Positions 1 to 7,131 of a stretch of 64,000 bases of DNA are shown here, in pieces. Each line of letters starts with the position of its first letter. Within the stretch, counting starts at the first letter, position 1. The position numbers and the translations under genes are program-made. Location of the stretch: assembly GCA_900768515.1 (NCBI GenBank), contig CAAGDG010000093.1:1-64000 (forward strand), read 5' to 3'. The notes beneath the pieces are model-generated. The model searched no databases, was not told where the DNA came from, and saw only the letters and a list, made by a program, of their open reading frames with translations. The DNA comes from Lentisphaeria bacterium. Lineage in GTDB: Bacteria > Verrucomicrobiota > Lentisphaeria > Victivallales > Victivallaceae.

Positions 1-843
1 GGAGAGGATCTCCCGGCCGGGTTCGAAGGCGTCCGCCAGCTCTTCGACCTCCTCCGCAACCAGCGGCGTTCCCGTCGCGGGAATTGCGAACAGCTGCAGA
101 CTCAGGATCGTGTGGTAGTCGCAGAGCGGTTCCTGCAGGATGTTGATCATGCACCTGGAAGCGCGGTAGATGGTGACGATGTCGCGGCCGATCACATCGC
201 TCCGGGTCCGGACGCACTCCGCCAGAATGGAATCGCGGCACTCCGGCAGTTTCCTCCAGCGGCGCCCGTAGAGTGCCGGTTTCCGGTCCGCGATCGCCCG
301 GCAGAATCGGGCGCGGCGCGCGGTTGCCCTGCCCACGTAGGAGACTTCCGCTCCGAACTTCCGCATTTCGGCGGGGGAGGGCGTTCCCGGAGAATAGTAG
401 TCGCAGTCCACGCCGTGCGGCAGGTAGACCGCGCGGAATCCGGATCCGGTCAGTTCCCGCGCAACCGGACGGGAGACGGTCAGCAGCAGATCGATGGAGT
501 GAAGCCACTCTTTTTGTTCGTAGCACTTCCAGTTGGGGCCGTCGTAGTCCCAGACGCAGATCCGGCCCGGGTAGTAGCTGCGCAGACGGGGAAAATCGAA
601 CTTCATCCGGCTGATGGCGAAGAGAATCAGATCGGGCTGAAATGCCGCACAGATTTTTTCCAGACGGCGCTGCCGCAGTTCAAATTCGCCGGCCTCACTT
701 GATTTCAGGAAGCCGAACCTCCGTCCCATCCGGTTGTAGTCGGCAACCGCGGTCACACAGCCGCGGCGTTCAAACCCGGCCAGCATCTGCCGGAGGTGGA
801 TCTCCATCCATCCCTCGATGTTGCCGATGCAGAGAATGCGCAT
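1..843 (-). CDS. CgeB-like glycosyltransferase, 3' part cut by window edge
   Basis: The minus frame is open from an ATG at 843 to the left edge of the window (281 codons, no stop), so the C-terminus is missing. The start reads MRILCIGNIEGWMEIHLRQM, a Rossmann-like first strand. A mid-region WDYDGPNW segment and the later LPHGVDCDYYSPG segment match the CgeB/DUF3880-type GT-B glycosyltransferases: the acceptor domain ends at roughly residue 140 and a nucleotide-sugar domain follows. No signal peptide or membrane segment is visible, so it is probably cytoplasmic and modifies a surface glycan or protein. A 150-bp gap separates it from gluQ. The family assignment is from motif resemblance; the sugar and acceptor are unknown. 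Confidence 0.75.
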   Translation of the reverse strand, partial: MRILCIGNIEGWMEIHLRQMLAGFERRGCVTAVADYNRMGRRFGFLKSSEAGEFELRQRRLEKICAAFQPDLILFAISRMKFDFPRLRSYYPGRICVWDYDGPNWKCYEQKEWLHSIDLLLTVSRPVARELTGSGFRAVYLPHGVDCDYYSPGTPSPAEMRKFGAEVSYVGRATARRARFCRAIADRKPALYGRRWRKLPECRDSILAECVRTRSDVIGRDIVTIYRASRCMINILQEPLCDYHTILSLQLFAIPATGTPLVAEEVEELADAFEPGREILS

Positions 844-993
844 GACGCCGGAACTCCTTCGCCGGTTGAATTTCTGGTTACAAGCATATACTATACCGCG
901 AAGTCGCGGGTTTTGCAATTCTTTTTGCTCCGCTTCAGAAGAAAGGAGAGCCCCCCCTTCCGATTCCGTGCGGGGCTTTCCCGGCGGAAGGGG

Positions 994-1983
994 TCACCGC
1001 AGCAGTGCGAGCGCCCGGTCGTCGAGCGTCGGCCGGGGCGGGGGCGGCGTGTCCGGCCTGTAGTGCCGGAGCAGTTCGCGGGCGGTGAGAGATTCCCCAA
1101 ACGGGAGCCAGCCGCCCCAGTAGCCGAGCAGGCCGACGATCCGCTCCGGCGGAACCTTGTCCGCAAAGAGCGCGTCGAGCGTCAGCGAGCCGATCCGTTT
1201 GGCCATCCGGTTCCCGGTGTTGTCGAGGACCAGCGGCACATGGCGGTAGCGCGGATGCGGTGTTTCCGGAGCAAGCGCCTCGTAGAGCAGCAGCTGCCAC
1301 GGCGTGCATTCGAGCAGGTCGGCGCCGCGGACAACTTCCGTTATTCCCATGGCGATGTCGTCAACCACGACCGCGAGCTGGTAACCGGCTCCGTCCGGGT
1401 GTCGGGCGATGGCGAAGTCGCCGTTGCGTCGGAAGACGTTGCAGCGCACCACCCCCGCAATTTCGTCGGTGAAGACGACCTCGCGGTCCGGCGCCCGGAA
1501 CCGCCACGCCGGAAAGCGGGATTGTTTCCCCAGGAACGCCTGCGCCTCCGCATAGGAGGAGAACCGGTCCCGGCAGCGTCCGTCGTAACGGCAATACTCC
1601 CCCTCGTGCGGCGCGAGCACCCCCTCGCGTGCGGCGCGGCGGGAACAGACGCAGGGGTAGACCAGATTGCGCCGGCGCAGTTGTTCGATTGCGCTCCTGT
1701 AGAGGTCGAAGCGTTCGCTCTGGCGGTAGGGGCCGTCGGAACCGCCTGCGCCGTATCCCTCGTCCCAGTCCAGTCCGAGTCGTTCGAGGTCGCGGCAGAC
1801 GCCGTCGATGAAGGTTTCGTAGCGGCGGTCTCCGAGGTCTTCGATCCGCATGACGATGCGTCCGCCCCGGCTCCGGACCGAGAGCCAGGCGGCGAGGAAG
1901 GTCATGGCGTTTCCGAGGTGAAGCGAACCGGTCGGGGTCGGCGCAAACCGGCCCCGGACCGGAGCGGTATTTTTCTGTTCCAT
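994..1983 (-). CDS. gluQ: Glutamyl-Q tRNA(Asp) synthetase
   Basis: A 329-residue class I aminoacyl-tRNA synthetase catalytic domain without the anticodon-binding domain of GltX, which is the hallmark of GluQ-RS. Family members attach glutamate to queuosine at position 34 of tRNA-Asp. The HIGH-type motif PTPTGSLHLGN lies near residues 15-25. A zinc-knuckle-like set CVCSRR...YCRYDGRC lies around 108-135, and the KMSKS-equivalent NRMAKR around 260. The start ATG at 1983 is preceded by a promoter at 2012-2040. The gene diverges from the DNA glycosylase at 2178. Confidence 0.93.
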   Translation of the reverse strand: MEQKNTAPVRGRFAPTPTGSLHLGNAMTFLAAWLSVRSRGGRIVMRIEDLGDRRYETFIDGVCRDLERLGLDWDEGYGAGGSDGPYRQSERFDLYRSAIEQLRRRNLVYPCVCSRRAAREGVLAPHEGEYCRYDGRCRDRFSSYAEAQAFLGKQSRFPAWRFRAPDREVVFTDEIAGVVRCNVFRRNGDFAIARHPDGAGYQLAVVVDDIAMGITEVVRGADLLECTPWQLLLYEALAPETPHPRYRHVPLVLDNTGNRMAKRIGSLTLDALFADKVPPERIVGLLGYWGGWLPFGESLTARELLRHYRPDTPPPPRPTLDDRALALLR

Positions 1984-2011
1984 CTGATGAGCATTCCGGT
2001 TTCAGGCGGAA

Positions 2012-2040
2012 AATATACTCCGTTCTCCGGGAAAGTTCAA
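2012..2040 (-). promoter_or_regulatory. Sigma70-type promoter for gluQ
   Basis: Reading the minus strand, TTGAAC (2040-2035), a 17-bp spacer and TATATT (2017-2012) lie about 30 bp upstream of the gluQ ATG. Confidence 0.6.
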
Positions 2041-2101
2041 CCGGGACCGGGAGGGCAAAACTGGTTTTCCGGAAAAACCGTTTGGGGCGGAGGCCGTTCC
2101 G

Positions 2102-2129
2102 TTGCAAATTCGCCGAATCGCCGTATATT
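2102..2129 (+). promoter_or_regulatory. Sigma70-type promoter for the DNA glycosylase
   Basis: TTGCAA (2102-2107), a 16-bp spacer and TATATT (2124-2129). A transcript from here would start near 2136, downstream of the longest in-frame ATG at 2082. This supports the GTG start at 2178. Confidence 0.6.
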
Positions 2130-2177
2130 ACTGGAAAACCATGGAATCCGCCTGTGGTGCGGAGAGAGGAAGGGCAC

Positions 2178-2801
2178 GTGAAATTCCAGATTACGGAGGC
2201 GGACAAGGCCGCGCTCTGCCGCCGGGCGCCGGAGTTCGCCGGGCCGGTGCGGGAGATTGAACTGGAGGGATTTGAATACGGCGGCAATCTTTTTGAGGCG
2301 CTGGCGCAGAACATCGTTTCGCAGCAGCTCTCCGGCCGGGTGGCGGAGGTGATCTGGGGCCGGGTGCGGACTCTGCTCGGCAATGTGGAGCCGGAACGGG
2401 TGGCCGGCGCCGGGTTCGAGGAGCTGCGCGGTTGCGGACTCTCCGGCCGCAAGATCGAATATCTCCGCAATCTGGCCGGGACCGTGCTCTCCGGCGAAAT
2501 CGCGCTGGAGAGCCTCGCCGGCCTGGAGGACCCCGCGGTGGTTGCCGAACTGGTCAAACTCCGCGGCGTCGGGGTTTGGACCGCGGAGATGATGCTGATC
2601 TTCGCTTTGGGACGCCGGGATGTGCTGAGTTTTCACGATCTCGGAATCCGGCGGGGAATCATGCTGCTGAACCGGCTCGACCGGCTTTCCGCCGCGGAGT
2701 TCGAGTTCTACCGGAAACGGTATTCCCCGTACGGGACGCTCGCCTCGCTCTACCTCTGGCGGATCAAGGACGGCGGAATTCCGGGAGGAGGCGGGAAATG
2801 A
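2178..2801 (+). CDS. HhH-GPD DNA-3-methyladenine glycosylase (AlkA-like)
   Basis: A 207-residue base-excision-repair glycosylase. An ALAQNIVSQQLS segment near residue 40 is typical of the AlkA/HhH-GPD fold. A helix-hairpin-helix KLRGVGVWTAEMML lies around 130, and FHDLGIRRG, whose Asp is the expected catalytic residue, about 20 residues later. I chose GTG 2178 because GGAGAGAGGAAGG sits just upstream, the predicted transcript start (about 2136) excludes the 2082 ATG, and the extra upstream residues look unlike the family. No iron-sulfur cysteines are present, so it is AlkA-like rather than Nth/MutY-like. Substrate range is inferred from the family. Confidence 0.88.
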   Translation: MKFQITEADKAALCRRAPEFAGPVREIELEGFEYGGNLFEALAQNIVSQQLSGRVAEVIWGRVRTLLGNVEPERVAGAGFEELRGCGLSGRKIEYLRNLAGTVLSGEIALESLAGLEDPAVVAELVKLRGVGVWTAEMMLIFALGRRDVLSFHDLGIRRGIMLLNRLDRLSAAEFEFYRKRYSPYGTLASLYLWRIKDGGIPGGGGK

Positions 2802-2902
2802 ATTCCGAAGCGTTTTATGATTCGTTTCCGCTGGATCGGCAGGCCGGAATGCAGGCTGCCGTCGCCGTGAATCCCGGGAAAGGGGCGGTGAAGGTCTGTT
2901 GC

Positions 2903-2930
2903 TTGCGTTTTTTCCGCAGAATGCTATCTT
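2903..2930 (+). promoter_or_regulatory. Promoter for the MFS transporter
   Basis: TTGCGT (2903-2908), a 16-bp spacer and an extended -10, tgcTATCTT (2925-2930). The same tgcTATCTT box recurs at 6985-6993 before the lyase gene. Confidence 0.55.
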
Positions 2931-3033
2931 ATACGAAAATTTTCCGCTCCGGGCGTGAAGGGAAGACAACAGGTCCGAATGGAGTTCGTCGACGACGGGA
3001 GGAAAATTTGTCTGGATTGAAAGTGAGGTTGAA

Positions 3034-4245
3034 ATGTACTCCCTTCTGTTGGCCATCATCTATCTTGCATTCATCAGCCTTGGCCTTCCGGATTCCCTGC
3101 TGGGATCCGCCTGGCCGGCGCTCTATCCGCGGCTCGGCGTTCCGGTTGCGTTTGCCGGGATTCTGACCTTCATCATCTCCTGTGGGACCGTGGTTTCGAG
3201 TCTGCTCTCCGACCGACTGACCCGCCGTTTCGGCGCCGGACTGGTGACCGCGGTCAGTGTTTTTCTGACAATGGCCGCTCTTTTCGGGTTCTCCGCGTCG
3301 GGGGCATTCTGGATGCTCTGCCTCTGGGCGGTTCCTTACGGACTGGGCGCGGGGGCGGTGGATGCGGCGCTGAACAATTACGTGGCGCTTCACTATTCGC
3401 AGCGACAGATGCACTGGTTGCACTGTTTCTGGGGAGTCGGGGTCTCGATCAGTCCGTATATTATGAGCTCGTGTCTGGCTTCGGGGAGCGGGTGGCAGGC
3501 GGGCTACCGCTGGGTTGGTTTTCTGCAGGCGGTACTGACGGTGGTTCTGTTTCTGAGTCTTCCACTCTGGCGGAGTCGTTCCGAAGGTGCGGCGGGAGCG
3601 GAGAGCGGAAACCGGGACTGGCTTGGTGTACGCGGTGCGCTCCGGATTCCCGGCGTTCGGGAGGTGCTGATCGGGTTTTTCTGTTACTGCGGTCTGGAGT
3701 GTTCCGCCGGATTGTGGGCGAGCAGCTATCTGGTGTTGAACCGGGGCATTGCCGTGGAAGCGGCCGCAAGATGGGCTTCGCTCTTCTACCTGGGCATCAT
3801 GGTCGGTCGTTCTCTCTCCGGCTCCATCGCCAACCGCTTCTCGGACCGGAATATCATCCGGTTCGGTCTGTTGCTGATCGGGCTCGGTGTGCTGGCTCTG
3901 CTGGTCCCCGGAGTGCCGGAGCCGGTGCCGCTCGCAGGACTGGTGGTGATCGGTCTGGGGTGCGCTCCGGTTTATCCGGCGCTGATTCACGAAACTCCAC
4001 TGAATTTCGGTGCCGGAGTTTCACAGGCGGTTATCGGCATCCAGATGGCCGGAGCTTATGTCGGAGCAACCGTGACTCCGCCGCTTTTCGGCTTGATCGC
4101 GGAACATGCCGGTATGGGCTGGTATCCGGTCTGGCTGCTGCTGATTTTCCTGCTGATGACGGTGATGCTGGAGCGGAAGAACCGGATCATCGGAGCAGCG
4201 GGAAGGGACTCCGCCGGCGTTGTTCCGGCGGAGCGGAAACCGTGA
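3034..4245 (+). CDS. MFS transporter
   Basis: A 403-residue polytopic membrane protein with about 12 hydrophobic segments in two six-helix halves separated by a charged loop near residues 180-200 (RSRSEGAAGAESGNRD). The loop after helix 2 reads SDRLTRRFG, the usual MFS motif A area, and an echo SNRFSDRN-like segment follows in the second half. It begins directly with a membrane helix (MYSLLLAIIYLAFISLG). GTGAGG stands 6 bp before the ATG. The sequence resembles FucP/YfkF-like sugar or drug permeases; substrate cannot be read from sequence. It is convergent with the DUF4139 gene, with a 3-bp gap. Confidence 0.85.
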   Translation: MYSLLLAIIYLAFISLGLPDSLLGSAWPALYPRLGVPVAFAGILTFIISCGTVVSSLLSDRLTRRFGAGLVTAVSVFLTMAALFGFSASGAFWMLCLWAVPYGLGAGAVDAALNNYVALHYSQRQMHWLHCFWGVGVSISPYIMSSCLASGSGWQAGYRWVGFLQAVLTVVLFLSLPLWRSRSEGAAGAESGNRDWLGVRGALRIPGVREVLIGFFCYCGLECSAGLWASSYLVLNRGIAVEAAARWASLFYLGIMVGRSLSGSIANRFSDRNIIRFGLLLIGLGVLALLVPGVPEPVPLAGLVVIGLGCAPVYPALIHETPLNFGAGVSQAVIGIQMAGAYVGATVTPPLFGLIAEHAGMGWYPVWLLLIFLLMTVMLERKNRIIGAAGRDSAGVVPAERKP

Positions 4246-4248
4246 AAA

Positions 4249-6234
4249 TCAGAGTTCCAGCGTGGCGAGGTAGTTCTCCAGCGCGGACTGCGCCTCGTTG
4301 CACTGCTGCAAAATCTCCCGTTGCTGCTGCTGCAGCGTATCCAGTTTCTGGATCTCGTCGTTGAGCCGGGTGATCAGCTGACGGCGGAATTCGTCGCTGC
4401 CGCTGAGGGCGTTGATGTTCCGCCGGGTCCGGGAGACGTTCTGATCCATCTCTTCAAGCTGCTGTTTGAGCTGGGCGGATTTGCGCTGAAGCACGGTGAA
4501 ATTCCGGTGCAGTTCAGCCGCCTTCTCCCAGCCCCGGCGCTGTTCCTCCGTGAGTTTGGATCGGGAGATGACGGCGCCCAGTTTCTCCCAGTTGTCCGGC
4601 TGGAGCTGAATCGACTCCTCGACCGTATGGGTCACTTCGACCGGGAAGGTCAAAGTTTCTTCCGGTTCCAGCGTCAGACGGAAACGGTAGAAGCCGTTTT
4701 CGGTCTTCCACGGCTTCAGTTCCGGGAGAAGCTCCCACTGCGGCTGCTGGCGGACGTAGAGCAGCAGACTCTTTTTCTCCTTGCTCTGGTTGATGAATTT
4801 GTACTCGGTTGCATTGTGCAGCGTCCGGGCGGTTTCCAGCACGCCGCGCGCGAACTTGACGCCGCTGTACTCCTGGTGCTGTTTCAAATCCCGGGTTTCC
4901 GCTTTGACATCGAGCGCGAGGCTGTAGCGGATCACCGCGTCGCCGGAGGCGACCAGGTTCGGCAGCGTCGAATCGCCGCTGTAGGAGTTCTGGTCGTAGA
5001 CCGCCAGTGGACCTTCGAGCAGAAGCTTGTCGCTGGTATTCTCCAGCAGGGCGCCGTTGTAGGGGTGGCGCTGGCCGTCCTCCCGGTTGAAGAGCAGCAG
5101 CTTTTCCGCCGGAATCTGCTCCGAAAGCAGTTCCAGCATGGTCGACTGGCGCCGTTCCAGAGTCACCGGCTGCTCGATCCGGTATTCGAAGAGTTCGCCC
5201 ATCCGGCCGCTCTCCACCGCCGGCGCACTCTGCGGAATCGGCAGCGATCCGGCCGCGTCCGCTTCTTCCTTTGCTTGATCCAGCGAGATGGCATTCTTGA
5301 AGATTGCGGGAGCGGCGGCTGCCTCCCGGCGGCCGTTGGCGGCAGACATATTCTTCTCCTTCATTGCCACCATCCGGCCGGGCCGTTGACGGTATTGTGA
5401 CTGATAGAGGTTCCGGTACAGGAACGCCGGGTCTCCGGAAACCAGCGAAAGCTGCAGCTCTTTCCAGTCGCTGTCGGTCTGGTTCTCCACGATCGCCCAC
5501 CCCTGCAGGAACGCCTTGCCCGGTTCCGCGGGATCGAACACCAGCCGGTAACTGGTCTTCCAGATCGGGGTTTCCAGCGTGTAGCCGAACCGCACCCGGC
5601 GGCGTCCTTCCCCGCGGAATTCGATCGTGAACGGCTTGCGGTTCCCGTCGCGGTCGGAGGCGAGCACGGAGAGAGCCTTGCCCAGTTCCCGGATCAGCCT
5701 GGGGTCGGTCGGAGCAAAATTGCGGATCGTCTCCAGGTTGATCGCTTCGATCCCGTCCGCGGTGAGCAGACTCACGCTCTCGACCGGGAGCTGTCCCTGG
5801 GAGGCTTTGACCTCGACGCCGAGCACCGTGCCCTGCACGGAACCGCCGTGGAGCGCCTTGTTATCCTTCAATTCCAGTTTAACTTCGGCTCCCCGCAGCT
5901 GCTGCAGCAGGGCGGCGCGGGTCAGGTTGCCGCTGACATTGATCGGAAAGGCTTCCAGCGCTTTGTCGAGCGGATTCTGCGCCGGATAGAGGATCGGTCC
6001 GATGCTTCCTCCGTCGAAGTCGCGGATCACCAGGGTTTTGAGCAGGTCGTTCAACTGTTCGGCGGTGAAATTCATCGTGCAGCTGTCGTTGGCCTCCACC
6101 GTGCCTTCATGTTCGAAAAAACCGACGCCGGAGGTGTAGAGAACCAGTTTTTTGACCGGGAGTTCCGCTCCGGGGGCCGCCGCCGTCCAGAAGAGCAATC
6201 CGGTCAGTGCGATGCGGGGAAGGAATGATTTCAT
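4249..6234 (-). CDS. DUF4139 domain-containing exported protein
   Basis: 661 residues. A cleavable signal peptide (MKSFLPRIALTGLLFWTAAA, cut near PGAE) is followed by the typical DUF4139 N-terminus VKKLVLYTSGVGFFEHEG. A central beta-rich domain contains the FGYTLETPIWKTSYRLVF core. The last roughly 110 residues are a heptad-patterned coiled coil rich in Gln and Glu (QLKQQLEEM, LNDEIQKLDTLQQQQRE). Expected location is periplasm or outer envelope. No function is established for the family. It is transcribed alone from the promoter at 6336-6364, leaving an approximately 95-nt leader. Confidence 0.88.
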   Translation of the reverse strand: MKSFLPRIALTGLLFWTAAAPGAELPVKKLVLYTSGVGFFEHEGTVEANDSCTMNFTAEQLNDLLKTLVIRDFDGGSIGPILYPAQNPLDKALEAFPINVSGNLTRAALLQQLRGAEVKLELKDNKALHGGSVQGTVLGVEVKASQGQLPVESVSLLTADGIEAINLETIRNFAPTDPRLIRELGKALSVLASDRDGNRKPFTIEFRGEGRRRVRFGYTLETPIWKTSYRLVFDPAEPGKAFLQGWAIVENQTDSDWKELQLSLVSGDPAFLYRNLYQSQYRQRPGRMVAMKEKNMSAANGRREAAAAPAIFKNAISLDQAKEEADAAGSLPIPQSAPAVESGRMGELFEYRIEQPVTLERRQSTMLELLSEQIPAEKLLLFNREDGQRHPYNGALLENTSDKLLLEGPLAVYDQNSYSGDSTLPNLVASGDAVIRYSLALDVKAETRDLKQHQEYSGVKFARGVLETARTLHNATEYKFINQSKEKKSLLLYVRQQPQWELLPELKPWKTENGFYRFRLTLEPEETLTFPVEVTHTVEESIQLQPDNWEKLGAVISRSKLTEEQRRGWEKAAELHRNFTVLQRKSAQLKQQLEEMDQNVSRTRRNINALSGSDEFRRQLITRLNDEIQKLDTLQQQQREILQQCNEAQSALENYLATLEL

Positions 6235-6335
6235 AGTCGGTTTCTCCTCGGAAACTTATGTTTTTTCTACTGCGTTTTCTGCAAAATTGCGGCGGAAAGC
6301 TGGGCCTCCCGGCTTCTTTTGCAATCATTGATTAT

Positions 6336-6364
6336 ATTATACAGCTGCGGATTGAAAAAAACAA
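6336..6364 (-). promoter_or_regulatory. Promoter for the DUF4139 gene
   Basis: Minus strand: TTGTTT (6364-6359), a 17-bp spacer and TATAAT (6341-6336). It lies in an AT-rich stretch. Confidence 0.65.
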
Positions 6365-6475
6365 GTCTCCGAACCGGTTCCGGAACTTTTTCGCTTCACC
6401 CGCGGGAAATTTCCCGGTTCAGCATCCGAAATGTAAATTCCAGAAGTGTCAGTTAAGTATTATTATAATTAAAAT

Positions 6476-6503
6476 TTGACTTTTAACAAAAAAGCGCTAT
6501 AAT
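6476..6503 (+). promoter_or_regulatory. Near-consensus sigma70 promoter before orphan gene
   Basis: TTGACT (6476-6481), a 16-bp spacer and TATAAT (6498-6503) with an extended gc dinucleotide before it. It is one of the two strongest promoters in the window and points at the leader and orphan gene at 6594. Confidence 0.75.
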
Positions 6504-6504
6504 T

Positions 6505-6597
6505 ACATCCGGGGTATTGGATCGACCGGAGATCAAAGGCGGTCGGATCGGGGAAGGTGCTTGCGGAGGGGAGTCTCTCAGGGGAGTTCCCGGATGT
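6505..6597 (+). other. Potentially structured leader RNA covering a start codon
   Basis: ACATCCGGG (6505-6513) is perfectly complementary to CCCGGATGT (6589-6597). Inside it, GATCGACCG (6520-6528) pairs with CGGTCGGATC (6540-6549) with one bulged G and an 11-nt loop. The closing strand contains the ATG at 6594, so folding would hide that start codon. Caveat: the predicted transcript start is about 6509-6511, so the outer stem may begin a few bases in. I do not recognise it as a known riboswitch. Confidence 0.4.
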
Positions 6598-6857
6598 GGG
6601 GAAATGGTGTTTGGCGGGAACGAAAGATGATGAATTTTCCTTTTGCTCCTCTCGGGGTTTTCCGGCGTTTTCTGGGGCGGTGCTATATTGAGAACTACCG
6701 CCGGGTTGAGTGTTACCGGAGCTCCAGATATGTGCCGCATCTGGTCGCGTTTCAGAGGTCGGACGGGTCATGGTACATCCGCAGAAAGTACCGCTGGTTC
6801 TATTCGGAGCGTTTTTTGCGGGAGCTGGCCGGAGGCCGCCTGCCGGAGCAGGATTGA
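6594..6857 (+). CDS. Small basic aromatic-rich orphan protein
   Basis: An 87-residue ORF of unknown function, rich in Arg, Tyr, Phe and Trp (for example DGSWYIRRKYRWFYSERFL) and with no hydrophobic segment long enough to be a membrane helix. I place the start at ATG 6594, which has GGGGAG 8 bp upstream. ATGs at 6627 or 6630 are alternatives with a weaker GGGA. Upstream is a near-consensus promoter and a foldable leader, which argues that the region is expressed even if the exact start is uncertain. The composition would suit a nucleic-acid-binding protein, but that is speculation. Confidence 0.5.
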   Translation: MWGNGVWRERKMMNFPFAPLGVFRRFLGRCYIENYRRVECYRSSRYVPHLVAFQRSDGSWYIRRKYRWFYSERFLRELAGGRLPEQD

Positions 6858-6964
6858 GTCAAGTTTTGCAGCGGTGCGAATTTCACATTTGCGCCGTTTC
6901 TTTTTTGTCGTCAGTAGAAGCCTTTCCTCTCTGCCGCGACCGCGTCGGCCGCCCGGTTTTTCGC

Positions 6965-6993
6965 TTGCAAAGTCTTCCGTTCAATGCTATCTT
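6965..6993 (+). promoter_or_regulatory. Promoter for the lyase gene
   Basis: TTGCAA (6965-6970), a 17-bp spacer and extended -10 tgcTATCTT (6988-6993). The start at 7132 leaves a leader of about 130 nt. Confidence 0.65.
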
Positions 6994-7025
6994 GTGTGCG
7001 GTGGGGGCACGGCGAGCTTCGATGG

Positions 7026-7095
7026 GGTGGTTTCTCAATCGGAAACCGCCTGTTTTCCGTTATCCGGAGAACGAAATCGGGAGCTTTCCCGGTTT
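7026..7095 (+). other. Two hairpins in the lyase leader
   Basis: Hairpin 1 pairs 7026-7034 with 7042-7050 (9 bp including one G-U). Hairpin 2 pairs 7074-7082 with 7087-7095 (9 bp, one wobble, 4-nt loop). Neither is followed by a T-run, so they are not simple terminators. Confidence 0.4.
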
Positions 7096-7131
7096 CCCCC
7101 AGAAAAATGAATTTGCGCAACAGGAGATCAA

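Noticed and set aside
2798..3166. ORF starting in an ATGA overlap with the DNA glycosylase stop
   Set aside because: It runs across a promoter and into the MFS transporter in another frame, and after about 15 codons it reads as Arg-rich shadow sequence. No ribosome site beyond chance.
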